A stretch of 64,000 nt of DNA from Tatumella sp. JGM118 (GTDB lineage Bacteria > Pseudomonadota > Gammaproteobacteria > Enterobacterales > Enterobacteriaceae): NCBI RefSeq assembly GCF_018257515.1, contig NZ_JAERJR010000004.1, positions 124,001-188,000 of the forward strand. The letters are read 5' to 3'. Of this stretch, positions 40,891 to 51,255 are shown piece by piece (the stretch's first letter is position 1; every line of letters begins with the position of its first letter). The notes under the pieces were generated by a model. The model was not told the origin of the DNA. It worked only from the letters and a program-made list of their open reading frames with translations, and searched no databases. The translations under genes were made by a program, and so were the position numbers.

Positions 40891-42371
40891 GCAGGGGCAC
40901 CGGCTTTACCCGGGAGCCGGAGGAGACAGACCTGCAGGATCTGCCACCGGGCGCCTGGGATCCCGGGTCACGTCTCACCGGTGCGGTGGCGACCGGAGGC
41001 GATGTTCTGGCGGGCGGGCAGAGGGCGTCATCCTGCCAGCCACCGGCGGTTCCGGGAGCGGTTTTCAGGGATCGGCTTATCCGGTAATAGTTATTCCGCC
41101 TTCTGCGAAATAAATGCTGATGACCTGTTCCGGCAGGATTTTTTTATTTTATCGTGTTTCTTGCTAAAAAAGAAAATACCGGCTACCCGGTTTCCCGGGT
41201 GGATATGGCGTTCAGAAAACCGGGAGATTATCTTTATTTCCGGCGGATAACGTGGCCGTTTTTTCATTTGTCGCACAGACATTATCGCGCGGGAACGGAA
41301 GCACGGACGCATCTGAATTGAGGGGCCTGGTGGCGGTGCCTGCCGATATGTTCGTCAGACCCCCCGGGAGAGGGAAGACGGCCTTTTCACGACAGAGAGG
41401 GCCAGGCGCTGTGACAGGCCCTTCGTCACCCGCAGGGCCTGGCGATGGTTGTGCCGCCGCCGGGGCTCCTGTCGGGAGGACTGGCGGTTTACCGGAGACC
41501 GGAGTTCCTGATTTCGCTCCGCGCTGCCGGTTGTCCTGCACTGCAGCCATGTGTCTGCAGTGCCCGTGAGTCTCCGGCATCACATTCAGCGGCAGGGCTA
41601 TCATCGATGGCTAAAGGACACTCCGTCTGTGCGGCTATATAACTCTGCTCACAGGCACAGGAGCGTTCTAACCGGGCATAATCACTTTGCCTGCCTGGCA
41701 TAGACGAATGACCCCGTTACCTCCACTGCGATCCCGACAGGGGAGGGGGGAACCCTTGCCCGGACTACCAATCGACGGCTTCCGGTGGTTATTTTGCCGA
41801 GCGCCGTAATGACCCAAAGGCGGCGGACGGCATCCGCCGGTTCTGCGGGATCGTCAAACCAGAGTGTCTTTTGGCCTGCCAGTAAAGTTTGCTATCCCTG
41901 AAAACACAATGTAGGGTATTAAATAAGAAAGATTCTTATTCTCAACTTCCATATTGTTATAATTAGGTTATATTGGTTATAAAATATAGTCTCAGGTTTT
42001 ATTTGTGTATATTTAAAAGTAAATTAAATGGCCTTTATTTACGTCGGGTGGCTATGACTATATTAACCAGGCGTGATTATAAATATAGGCAATTAATATT
42101 TCTTTCAGGATAGCGTAATTTTATTTGCGGTAATTCTCTTCTGAGCCCTCTCGCAGCTTGTGTTTTTAAATTTATGATTTAAATGGGTAAAATCTTATTT
42201 CTGATATTTAAATTATATCTGAACCCGGCGGGGTGAGTTGTTTTCCCCTTCAGAGATCACGGGCTGATTTTCTTTTGGTTACAATTGGTTCATTGAATGG
42301 GGAATAATTTTTTTGGTTGTGAATGAATATAATACACTCCGCAACAAAAAGTCGTTTTTCCCACATTTTTC
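40891..42371. other. 1.5-kb gap upstream of the cyd operon
   Basis: The first kilobase (to about 41880) is GC-rich with many short overlapping frames and no recognisable protein. The part from 41880 to 42370 is AT-rich and probably regulatory. It holds a perfect dyad AATAAGAA-AGA-TTCTTATT (41922-41940). Confidence 0.5.
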
Positions 42372-42402
42372 TTGACAACATCCGGGTGTGGAGGAATATA
42401 CT
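42372..42402 (+). promoter_or_regulatory. Candidate cydABDC promoter
   Basis: TTGACA at 42372-42377 and TATACT at 42397-42402, spacing 19. A 420-nt leader would follow to the cydA start, which is long. ArcA/Fnr sites could not be identified with confidence. Confidence 0.35.
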
Positions 42403-42821
42403 GGGCCTCATTCGGACTACACAGAACCAGTTATTGTGCTCTTATGACAATATATGCGTCTCTAAAATCTGGGTACATCTCTTATAAGCAAATTCAGCGT
42501 CAGTCAGTTCAGTAATTTGTTTATAGTCGGGTACCGCATAGCGCTTATCCAATAAGCTTCGCCTGTAAACGCTTCGTTGCAAGAATTGTTTACGTCCCTG
42601 TTTGTCAAGATAAGGGCGGTCGGGCAAGTTTTATCCTGTGTTTTTGGTTTTTTGCAGGGGTATGTGCTATCGGAGTGCTCTGGCGTTTAGAGGAAAGGAT
42701 GGTGCGACACCTGATTCTACTTCTCCCTGTCTCTTCTCTTATCATTTTACCTGCCTGGTAAGGGAATTGGCTCGTGGGTGTCGCGGGCTACTACGGTCAC
42801 TTAATACAAAAGAAGATAGTC

Positions 42822-44273
42822 ATGTTAAGTAATGATCTCACATCGCTGATTACGCGTATCGACTTCGCGTTAATCTCATCAATTCATATAATTTATCCAC
42901 CGCTCACCATTGGTCTGGCTCTGCTTCTGTTCATTTCTGAACTGATTTGGGTCAGGAAAAAAGATGATAAGTGGTACCGCATAACACGTTTTTTTGAAAA
43001 GCTGTTCATTGTCAACTTCGGTGCAGGTGTTGCTACCGGGGTTACGATGGAGATGGCTTTCGGTATCCTTTATGGTCGCTTCTCTCAGGCCGCCGGTCCG
43101 TTCTTCGGCCAGGTCTTAGGGTATGAAACCATTACAGCCTTTATGTATGAAGCCGGATTCATCGGTCTGATGATCTTTGGCTGGGGCAAAATCAGTCGCG
43201 GTATGCACCTGTTTGCAACCTTTAACGTCGCGCTGTCTTCAACACTGTCGGCAATGTGGATCCTGGTCGCAAACTCCTGGATGCAGACGCCAACCGGTGT
43301 TGTCTACAAAAATGGTATCTTCGAGGTCACTGACTGGATTGCGGCACTGTTTAATACCAACGTCCGTTCTGCTTTCCCGCACATGCTGCTGGCGAGCTTT
43401 GAGCTGTCGCTGACTTTCGTGGTCTCAGTCTGTGCCTTCTTCGTACTGAAGCGCCGTCATGTGGATATCTTTCTGAAACCGTTTAAATATGGTCTGGTCG
43501 CGCTGGCAGTTGTCGCGGCAGCACAGGTGTATATGGGGGATGTTCTGGGTGAAAATACCCTTGAGAACAAACCTGCAGCGCTGGCAGCGATGGAAGGTCA
43601 GTATGATGCTTATGATGCTTATGATGCGCAAGGCAATGTTAACAATGCCTGGAACATCATCGGCTGGCCAAATAAAGAAGGTACAGGCCTGGCATGGTCG
43701 ATTTCTATCCCTCATGCACTGAGCCTTATCGAAACTAAAACCTGGAATGGCCCGGTACGCGGACTGAACAGCTTCCCGAAAGATGAGCAGCCACCGGTTG
43801 TCATCCCGTTCTATACCTTCCGTATCATGGCAGCTGCGGGTGGTGCACTCCTGCTGGTTAGCCTGTGGGGTGTATGGCTGATGGCTCGTCGTCGTCTGAC
43901 GGCGGAAAAAGCGTCAGATAATAAGCTGTTCCTGATGATTTCTGTGGCGATGGTGGTTCTGCCTTATCTTGCGGTTATCGCAGGCTGGTGGACACGTGAA
44001 ATCGGTCGTCAGCCGTGGATTGTTTACGGACTGATGCGTACAGAAGACGGAATGAGTGCTATGACCACCGGTCTGGCTATCTTCTGGCTGATTGGCTTTG
44101 CCATCTTCGAATCAGCGGTCGTTGTCGGTACTATCTGGTTCCTCGCGAAAGTGGTTCGCCAGGGTCCTGATTTAACCAGCAACATCCCGGGTGAAGGTCA
44201 TGAACACCTTGGGCAGCTTGACCTGCCTGAAGGCGAGCATGCTGACCATCCCGAATACATAAGACCGGTTTGA
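42822..44273 (+). CDS. cydA: Cytochrome bd-type quinol oxidase subunit I, short-Q-loop (CIO-like)
   Basis: Haem-bearing subunit of a terminal quinol oxidase that reduces O2 to water in the inner membrane. From the ATG at 42822 (MLSNDLTSLITRIDFALISS) it has 483 residues, shorter than E. coli CydA (522) and close to CioA-type enzymes. The axial histidine of the high-spin haem site is H22 (SSIHIIYPP). The quinol loop begins at the KPAALAAMEGQ motif, which keeps the Lys and Glu of the quinol site. It then has the repeat YDAYDAYDA and is short. The GRQPW motif is present. Only distantly like E. coli cydA. The upstream GTG extension has no family support. Confidence 0.9.
   Translation: MLSNDLTSLITRIDFALISSIHIIYPPLTIGLALLLFISELIWVRKKDDKWYRITRFFEKLFIVNFGAGVATGVTMEMAFGILYGRFSQAAGPFFGQVLGYETITAFMYEAGFIGLMIFGWGKISRGMHLFATFNVALSSTLSAMWILVANSWMQTPTGVVYKNGIFEVTDWIAALFNTNVRSAFPHMLLASFELSLTFVVSVCAFFVLKRRHVDIFLKPFKYGLVALAVVAAAQVYMGDVLGENTLENKPAALAAMEGQYDAYDAYDAQGNVNNAWNIIGWPNKEGTGLAWSISIPHALSLIETKTWNGPVRGLNSFPKDEQPPVVIPFYTFRIMAAAGGALLLVSLWGVWLMARRRLTAEKASDNKLFLMISVAMVVLPYLAVIAGWWTREIGRQPWIVYGLMRTEDGMSAMTTGLAIFWLIGFAIFESAVVVGTIWFLAKVVRQGPDLTSNIPGEGHEHLGQLDLPEGEHADHPEYIRPV
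43602..43628. repeat. In-frame 9-bp repeat (TATGATGCT)3 in the cydA quinol loop
   Basis: Three units TATGATGCT/TATGATGCT/TATGATGCG encode Tyr-Asp-Ala three times. The length is a multiple of three, so unit gain or loss would keep the frame. Confidence 0.85.
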
Positions 44274-44289
44274 TACGGAGAAGAAAATC

Positions 44290-45336
44290 ATGGATATGCT
44301 TAATCATACTCAGCATTTTTTGATAATTGCCTGGTGGCTGGCCTTTGGCGTCAGCGTACTGTTATACATCGCGCTTGATGGCGCAGACCTCGGTGCCGGG
44401 ATCTTCTCTCTGTTTGTGAGAGATCACGATGAGCGCGGCGCTATCATGGCAGCGATGGCCGGAACCTGGGATGCTAACGAGACCTGGCTGATTGTCGCGG
44501 GCGGTATCATGTTTGGTACTTTCCCGTTCGTTTACGGCTCTGCGTTCAGTTACCTGATGGTACCTATGGCTCTGGTCCTGTGGGGCATTATGTCCCGTGC
44601 GGTGGCCCTGGAGTTCCGTCACCTGGCGTCCCCGTTCTGGCAGCGTTTCTCTGACGGTGTATTCGGTGTTGCCAGCCTGACAGTAACGTTCTTTGGTGGT
44701 GTTTGTGTCGGTGCGGTACTGCAAGGTTTTGCACTGGATACGCCTGCTCAGGGTGTACCGCACTATGCGGGTGGGGCGTTCAGCTTTATTACCCCATTCT
44801 CTGTCTGGACCGGTATTGCTTCCTGTATCGCCATGACGTTCTCGGGTGTTCTGTTTGTCCGTGCACGTTTTGAGAAAACCGAACCCCTGCGTCAGATTGC
44901 TGCACGTTGGACGGCCGTGGTTTTCTGGTTAGCGATTATCGCCGTGGTTATTACCTGGATCTGGAGCGCAGCAAACTTCGACTGGGCACGTGCGAAATGG
45001 TTTGGTCCGCACTTCTGGATTTGGGGTATCTTTGCCCTGCTGGCACTGATCTGCATCGAAATGGTACGTCGTGATACCCTGAAAGATAAAGATTTTGCGG
45101 CAATCCTGTGGTTCAACGCCGCTGCACTGATCCTGGGCTTTGGTATGCTGATTACCATGTTCCCGTGGATTGTGCCAGGCACCTGGACCATCTGGAGTGG
45201 AGCCACCCCGCAGGTTTCCCTGATCACCTTCACCCTGACCATGGGTGGGTTCGTACCGGTCATGCTGATGTATAACTGGTATCAGATTTGGGTATTCCGC
45301 GGCCGTATCTCTAAACTGGTTGGCTACGGACACTAA
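44290..45336 (+). CDS. cydB: Cytochrome bd-type quinol oxidase subunit II
   Basis: Membrane partner of CydA, 348 residues, with about nine membrane helices. Conserved features are LDGADLGAGIFSLF, the GTWDANETWLIVAGG motif and the FGTFPFVYGSAFS stretch. It is 16 bases downstream of cydA. No cydX-like small ORF is seen after it; cydD starts 8 bases later. Confidence 0.92.
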   Translation: MDMLNHTQHFLIIAWWLAFGVSVLLYIALDGADLGAGIFSLFVRDHDERGAIMAAMAGTWDANETWLIVAGGIMFGTFPFVYGSAFSYLMVPMALVLWGIMSRAVALEFRHLASPFWQRFSDGVFGVASLTVTFFGGVCVGAVLQGFALDTPAQGVPHYAGGAFSFITPFSVWTGIASCIAMTFSGVLFVRARFEKTEPLRQIAARWTAVVFWLAIIAVVITWIWSAANFDWARAKWFGPHFWIWGIFALLALICIEMVRRDTLKDKDFAAILWFNAAALILGFGMLITMFPWIVPGTWTIWSGATPQVSLITFTLTMGGFVPVMLMYNWYQIWVFRGRISKLVGYGH

Positions 45337-45343
45337 TCACACT

Positions 45344-47104
45344 ATGTCGTCTCGCCCCCCCCTTAGCGGAGCGGCAGCTCGCCTGGCGGAACGTTGGCTC
45401 TCGGGTCAGCGCCGCCAGGCTGGTGCGCTCTTTGCCTTGTCTGTCACTATGGCCACGCTCAGTGCCATCATGATGATTGCCCAGTGCTGGCTGTTAGCAT
45501 GGCTGATAGATAAGGTTGTCATTGGCGGCAAAGGATTAGCCGACCTGTTCCCGGCGATTTGGTTGTTACCTCTCGTCATGATCCTACGCGCAGGGCTGGA
45601 CATGCTGCGTCAGGGCTTTGCTTTTGAAAGCGCCGCCCGTATCCGTCAGACATTACGCGCGACGTTACTTGAACGAATTTCAGCACTGGGTCCCTCATGG
45701 AGCCAGCAGCAGCGGACCGGCAGCATTGCCAGCACGCTGGGCGAAAGTGTTGAAGCTATCGAAACGTATTTTTCCGCCTTCCTCCCTCAGAAAATCATCA
45801 TCGGTGTTGTCCCTCTGGCTATCCTGGTCGCCTTATTCCCGGCCGACTGGATTTCCGGGCTTATTATGCTGTTTACGGCGCCGCTGGTCCCCCTGTTTAT
45901 GATTCTGGTGGGGAAAGGTGCAGAGAAAATGAACCTCAGACAATGGCGTAAGCTGAGTCTGATGAGTGCCCATTTCTTTGATGTGATTGCCGGCCTGACA
46001 ACTTTACGCCAGGCTAATGCCGCCCGCAGACAAGCGAAGATCATTGAAGTGATCTCTGATAATTATCGTCAGACGACGATGAAAGTGCTGCGTGTCGCAT
46101 TTCTGTCTTCTCTGGTGCTGGAGTTCTTCGCAACGATCAGTACGGCGATGGTGGCGGTGTATGTAGGCTTTCGTCTTTATTACGGTGATCTGGCGTTTCT
46201 GCCAGGCCTGTTTGCTCTGCTGCTGGCCCCGGAATTTTTCCGTCCGCTACGTGACCTCGGTGCGCATTATCATGCGCGTATGGATGCCATCGGTGCCACT
46301 GAAGGCCTGCTGGACATTCTGAATGCAGAGCAGCCTGAACAACCGCAGGGCAAACCATTACCTGAACAGTCTCCACAGGAAATCCATGTGGAAGGGCTGG
46401 GTTACCATCACCCGGAAGGCGGCGGAATAGACGATATCTCCTTTACGCTGCGCCGCGGTGAAACGCTGGCGATTGTCGGGTCCAGCGGTGCCGGTAAAAC
46501 GACACTGGCGCGGTTACTGCTGAGATTTATCAGCCCGGCCTCCGGTAAAATCCTGCTGGACGGTCACGAGCTGTCTGAACTTGACCTCCGGGACTGGCAA
46601 AAGCAGATTGGCTGGTTACCTCAGCGACCGACACTGTTTGCCGGGACCATTGCGGACAATATCTGCCTGGCACATCCCGAGGCCAGCGTTGAGCAAATGC
46701 AGGCAGCTGCGGCTCTGGCCCAGGCGGCAGCCTTCATCGAACGTCTGCCTGAAGGGTATATGACTCAGGTGGGTGACGGGGGGCAGGGGTTGTCCGGTGG
46801 ACAGATCCAGCGTGTGGCCATGGCGCGTGCCGTACTGACGGCTCCGCCGGTATTGATTCTGGATGAGCCGACAGCGGCGCTGGACAGTAACACAGCGCAG
46901 CAGATGATGGCCTCACTGGTTACGGCATTACCGGAATCCGCCCGGCTGGTGATCACCCATGATACCTCGGTGGCGGCGATGGCAGACCGGGTATTGGTAC
47001 TGGCTCAGGGCAGGGTCATTGAGTCCGGTCATCCGGGTGACCTGTCGCGAAGCGGTGGTGTGTTTGCTGAACTGGAACGCTTGCAAAAGGGAGCGACAGA
47101 ATGA
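45344..47104 (+). CDS. cydD: Cysteine/glutathione ABC exporter subunit CydD
   Basis: Half of the heterodimeric ABC exporter CydDC, which exports cysteine and glutathione to the periplasm and is needed to assemble cytochrome bd. The ATG at 45344 ([17 protein letters not shown]) gives 586 residues. Six membrane helices are followed by the ATPase domain: Walker [12 protein letters not shown], signature [10 protein letters not shown], Walker [13 protein letters not shown]. In E. coli cydDC is elsewhere on the chromosome; here it is in the cydAB operon, the Bacillus-like gene order. Confidence 0.92.
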   Translation: MSSRPPLSGAAARLAERWLSGQRRQAGALFALSVTMATLSAIMMIAQCWLLAWLIDKVVIGGKGLADLFPAIWLLPLVMILRAGLDMLRQGFAFESAARIRQTLRATLLERISALGPSWSQQQRTGSIASTLGESVEAIETYFSAFLPQKIIIGVVPLAILVALFPADWISGLIMLFTAPLVPLFMILVGKGAEKMNLRQWRKLSLMSAHFFDVIAGLTTLRQANAARRQAKIIEVISDNYRQTTMKVLRVAFLSSLVLEFFATISTAMVAVYVGFRLYYGDLAFLPGLFALLLAPEFFRPLRDLGAHYHARMDAIGATEGLLDILNAEQPEQPQGKPLPEQSPQEIHVEGLGYHHPEGGGIDDISFTLRRGETLAIVGSSGAGKTTLARLLLRFISPASGKILLDGHELSELDLRDWQKQIGWLPQRPTLFAGTIADNICLAHPEASVEQMQAAAALAQAAAFIERLPEGYMTQVGDGGQGLSGGQIQRVAMARAVLTAPPVLILDEPTAALDSNTAQQMMASLVTALPESARLVITHDTSVAAMADRVLVLAQGRVIESGHPGDLSRSGGVFAELERLQKGATE

Positions 47105-48738
47105 ACGACTTACGTCATTTGTTAAAGCTGGCGCGACCATGGCGATTGCGTATGGCTGTCGGGATTGCGCTGTCTGTTGTGGTTATCCTGTCTAATGTCA
47201 CTCTGCTGTCAGTCTCTGGCTGGTTTATCGCCTCTATGGCACTGGCAGGCGTGGGTAAGCTGACGCTGGAGTTTTTCACCCCGGCAGCGGCTATCCGTGG
47301 CCTGGCAGTACTGAGAACGTTTGCACGTTACCTGGAACGTCTGGTGACCCATGATGCGACACTGCGCCTGCTGTCTGTACTGCGTGTCTGGTTCTATAAG
47401 CATCTGGAGCCACTGGCTCCGGCACGATTACAGGACTTCCGTGACGGTGACCTGCTTGCGCGTCTGCGGGCAGATATCGATAGCCTGGATAACTTCTATC
47501 TGCGTATCCTGGCGCCAGCGATTGCAGGGTTAATCTCTTCGATCGCTATTCTGTGTGTTCTGTTCTGGTTCTCGCCAGGTGTTGCGGGTATTGATGTCGT
47601 TATGCTGCTGCTGGCCGGGGTAGTGATACCGGTGGCTGTGGCCGCAGGCACCAAAAAAAGCGGTAATGACGTGGCCGGTTTACGGGCATCGTTGCAGGTG
47701 GCCTCGACGGATCTTATCCGTGGTCTGGGGGAATTACAGGTTGCGGGGGCGGTTCGTCGTCAGACCCGTCATCTGTCTGATCTCTCACAGCAACTGATCT
47801 CGGCGCAGCGCCATCAGGCCTGGATCAGTGCGTTAGGCAGTGCGTTATCTGCGCTGGCAGGTCAGCTGGGCATGTTCTGCACCTTCCTGTTTCTGTTAAG
47901 TGCCGTGCAAGCCGGGAAGATTGCCGGTAATGACTTTGTCATGCTGGTGTTTGCTGTGCTCGCCAGTACCGAAGCGGTAGCTGCGTTGCCTGCAGCGTTT
48001 GCGGCGCTGGGAGTGACTCGTGAAGCGGCACGTCGTATTTTTTCGATGGCAGAACTCAAACCGGCCATTACGTTACCGGAGACCAGTGTTACTCCTGAGC
48101 ACTTTGATCTGGCATTTTCCGGCGTTACGATGCGTTACGGGGCCGGCAAACCTGCGGTTCTGGATTCACTGAGTTTTTCTGTGTCTGAAGGGCATTGCCT
48201 TGCTCTGCTCGGGCCGAGCGGCGCCGGTAAGACGACTATCCTTAACCTGATTCAGGGTTTCTGGGAGTGTGAAGGCAGTGTGACCATTGGCGGCCACGAG
48301 GTCAGAACGTTGTCTGATGAAGTGCTGCGCCAGGTAATTTCGGTCGTGGGGCAAAAAACGTATCTGTTTAATGCCTCGATCCGTGACAACCTGCGTCTGG
48401 TGGCTCCGGATGCCGATGACGATGCGTTATGGCAGGCACTGGCGAAAGCATCGCTGGAAGAGGAAATCAGGGCGTTTCCGCACGGCCTGGACACTCTGGT
48501 CGGTGAGCTGGGGGCAAGGCTGTCAGGTGGCCAGGCGCGCAGAATTGCTATCGCCCGGGCATTCCTGTCTCAGGCACCTGTCATCCTGTTAGATGAGCCG
48601 ACAGAAGGACTGGATGCGACCAATACCGGACTGGTACTGAACTCTCTGAAAACGCTGGTGAAGGGGAAAACGACTTTACTGGTAACCCATCAGATTCAGC
48701 CACTGGTACTGGCGGACAGCCGACTGATACTGGAATAA
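47101..48738 (+). CDS. cydC: Cysteine/glutathione ABC exporter subunit CydC
   Basis: Partner of CydD, 545 residues (E. coli 573). It overlaps cydD by 4 bases (ATGA). The ATPase has Walker A GPSGAGKTTIL, signature RLSGGQARRIAIA and Walker B VILLDEPTEGLDA, and the H-loop in LLVTHQIQP. Last gene of cydABDC; a terminator follows. Confidence 0.93.
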   Translation: MNDLRHLLKLARPWRLRMAVGIALSVVVILSNVTLLSVSGWFIASMALAGVGKLTLEFFTPAAAIRGLAVLRTFARYLERLVTHDATLRLLSVLRVWFYKHLEPLAPARLQDFRDGDLLARLRADIDSLDNFYLRILAPAIAGLISSIAILCVLFWFSPGVAGIDVVMLLLAGVVIPVAVAAGTKKSGNDVAGLRASLQVASTDLIRGLGELQVAGAVRRQTRHLSDLSQQLISAQRHQAWISALGSALSALAGQLGMFCTFLFLLSAVQAGKIAGNDFVMLVFAVLASTEAVAALPAAFAALGVTREAARRIFSMAELKPAITLPETSVTPEHFDLAFSGVTMRYGAGKPAVLDSLSFSVSEGHCLALLGPSGAGKTTILNLIQGFWECEGSVTIGGHEVRTLSDEVLRQVISVVGQKTYLFNASIRDNLRLVAPDADDDALWQALAKASLEEEIRAFPHGLDTLVGELGARLSGGQARRIAIARAFLSQAPVILLDEPTEGLDATNTGLVLNSLKTLVKGKTTLLVTHQIQPLVLADSRLILE

Positions 48739-48748
48739 TCGCTGATAA

Positions 48749-48787
48749 GGCCTGCACGGATAACCGGTTATCGGTGCAGGCTTTTTT
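48749..48787 (+). terminator. Terminator of the cydABDC operon
   Basis: Long near-perfect hairpin GCCTGCAC...GTGCAGGC with inner GATAACC/GGTTATC, followed by six T, 11 bases after the cydC stop. Confidence 0.9.
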
Positions 48788-49482
48788 CTTCCTCTCGCCG
48801 ATACCGGCCTTCCTGTTTTATTTTCCTGGTCTCTGGTGTTATCCGCCAATCGGGCATAGCCTCCTCAGCGGGGTCTCCGGAGCAGCTCTTTTCGCATCAG
48901 GTCTTCGTCATAAAATGCGTCATCAATACACAAGGCATACTTGTCGATTGCCCATTCATTGAATCTGCCAGCACGGTAAAGTGAATAAGTGGCCGTATGG
49001 GTAGTCAGTACTGAGAGTTTTAAGACTTTCACTGCCGTGGTTGCCTGCGGCGCTGCTTCCGTCAGGCTGCCTGACCGCCCTGATCCTCTTGCCTGTTCAC
49101 GGACATACCTTCCCCACAGCTTTGACTTTTCCGAAGGATTACGGCTGACCCCGATCATACCTTGCATCTGAGCCGCGGCATCGAACCCCCCAAAAAACGG
49201 GCTGCCCCCGGGAGCTGGATATCTGATTGAGTAAGGTATCGTTTTTTATGTGGAAGTATTCTCTCAGCTCCAAACCTGAGGTCGTACAGCACTATCTTTC
49301 CGGCTTCCGGCGCCACTCCTTATAAAATGCGCCAGAGGCTTAATGAAGATAATGTAGCGCTTCCAGCCTTATTTAATATGAAATCATCCAGATCACTTTT
49401 GATCCACCGGCGTATCGTAAATTCTCGCGGATCACCCTGCCGGCGATGATGTTTACCAGGCAGGGTTTGCCGGCTATTTTCA
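48788..49482. other. 700-bp gap, no recognised gene
   Basis: A minus-strand frame at 48865-49167 (100 codons) may be a remnant but has no recognisable domain; otherwise nothing is seen. Confidence 0.4.
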
Positions 49483-49908
49483 TCAATACGCCGTGGACAC
49501 GCTGTCGTGATCGGGTGAGGCAAGCGTTTGCAGAGTCAGCTTTGCTTCAGCATAGTTATAACAGGTGAATTCGATACTGTTCTCACTGAGATCACACAGA
49601 TAGAGCGAGACAGAGACATCATGGTCGCATAGGGTAAAAGGAATATCCTTCTGGCGAAGGGTGGGTATCAACTCCGTAAATACCGATGCTTCTACAGCGA
49701 AAGCAATCGTATGACCGGGAGACTGATGTTTTCGGGGAAAGAGGGAAAGAGATACATCGTTATTGCTGATCACCAATGGTCCTCCCTGCTCAAACCAGAA
49801 ATAAAGCGATTCATCCCGGGTAAAATCGAGGACGTCTTTGTACCATTCTTCTGCCAGCGCGATATTTTCAACGTATACATGCACGTGGTCGATCTTCGTT
49901 ATCTTCAC
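49483..49908 (-). CDS. VOC (glyoxalase/bleomycin resistance) family protein
   Basis: Small metalloenzyme-like protein of the vicinal oxygen chelate fold, about 141 residues from the GTG at 49908 (VKITKIDHVHVYVENIALAE), which has GGGAG seven bases upstream; the frame is open to an ATG at 49929. One HxH pair in DHVHVYV begins the first betaalphabetabetabeta motif, and the second motif begins PGHTIAFAVEA, with SIEFTCYN near the end. The substrate cannot be told; catechol dioxygenase, glyoxalase and antibiotic-binding members share this fold. It stands alone between gene-poor stretches. Confidence 0.8.
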   Translation of the reverse strand: MKITKIDHVHVYVENIALAEEWYKDVLDFTRDESLYFWFEQGGPLVISNNDVSLSLFPRKHQSPGHTIAFAVEASVFTELIPTLRQKDIPFTLCDHDVSVSLYLCDLSENSIEFTCYNYAEAKLTLQTLASPDHDSVSTAY

Positions 49909-51094
49909 CGCTTTACTCCCTGATGTCATCAGTAATGAGCTTCACTTAACGGTTGCTGAAAAACAATCCCTCCGGATCCCCGATCGCACTGACGTTCACA
50001 TTAAGACTCCAGCCCCTGACGAAGCCTGCCACTCTTCTATCTCCGTACATTCCGGACAGATTCCGCTTCAGCGGCAGAAAGCGTTGAGATGCAATACCGT
50101 TACGCCGCTTAGCGGATCGATCACTGCGCTTGTTCTGTTCAGGCGGGTCTGATAACAGAGGCTGGCTTTGTCGCTTCAGCATCACCCTGTTTATTCCGGT
50201 CAGACATCATTACTTTCCGGGGAGTACTGTGCCGGTAAAATTACGCCGTGCCTCCGATAATGCTATTACAGGAACAATATTTCCGGACTTCCTGAAGAGT
50301 CGTCCGGAGTTATGTGAGATGCGTATTGTTTACTCTCCGGCTGGCCCCGGAGAGACAAGGGCGTTGTAATGCTGCCTTGTTTCTCCATTTCTCCATTTCA
50401 CAGAAAGCATTGCCGCGCGTCAGGACGACTGCCTTCTCAGGCGGGCAGTATTGCAGTTAACAGCCTCATTCCGGCGGAGAATCACCCGAAAAGAGGCCGG
50501 CAATTCCGCTGTTGATAACCGATTATCATACCGGCGAAAGATAACCGCGGCAGGGGGGGATTATCCTCTTTTTTCCGCCGGAAGGCTTCGGACCCTTCTA
50601 TGATTGCACCATTTTCATCACCCTGCACCAGAGAGGGTACGATAGAAATCTGAACGTCACATCGGCAATTTTGGGTTAGCCGTATGATCACCCGCACGGA
50701 CTGTGCAGTTAACCAGTCCCTCCGGCCTGCGTGAAAAATCCTCTGTTTTCCGGAAGGTTAGTGCTTAATCAGGGACAAACCTCAAGACCCCGGACAGGTC
50801 TGCATCCGGTATTTTAATAAACAAATAGAAACTATCACGTAAAGTTATTGATGCCTGACGGTGCAGCATTCTGCCGCTCTGCTCCCCTGAGGTGCATTTT
50901 TATTCAGCGAGCGACGGGCGCTAAGGATAACTCAGACCTGCTTCTGCAGGTAGCCGGCCTGTTGTGCCTTGCCACTTCAGCAAGTAAAGAATTATATCGC
51001 CCTGCAATTATGAGTTGGCATAGTCGTTGCTTAATAACTATGAGTTTTTACTGCTAACCGGTCTCCCGGGCGACGGAATATTTCAGAAGTTATG
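49909..51094. other. 1.2-kb gap before the gntP-type gene
   Basis: No recognisable gene. The right end carries the first exact copy of the operator 11-mer and probably the promoter. Confidence 0.45.
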
Positions 51095-51105
51095 GTATAC
51101 GATAT
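51095..51105 (+). promoter_or_regulatory. GntR-type operator candidate, copy 1 (GntP permease gene)
   Basis: Exact GTATACGATAT, 150 bases upstream of the permease start. See the finding on the four shared copies. Confidence 0.65.
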
Positions 51106-51255
51106 CTAATTAATCGTGGTGGTCGGGGATTCCGGCAGATGAACAGAGTTATTTTGACCTGAGCACGATGTCTTTTCTTCAGAGCATTCGTCATCCGGAT
51201 TTATGCAGGCCTGGGGCCCGGTGTCGACAGAGATAAATTTTAGGGAACGTGAAAA

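Noticed and set aside
42442-42627. Minus-strand open frame of 61 codons in the cydA leader region
   Set aside because: Starts at TTG, has no recognisable domain and lies opposite the probable cyd leader; likely chance.
48865-49167. Minus-strand open frame of 100 codons after cydC
   Set aside because: No domain recognised, no clear ribosome binding site; noted only as a possible remnant.
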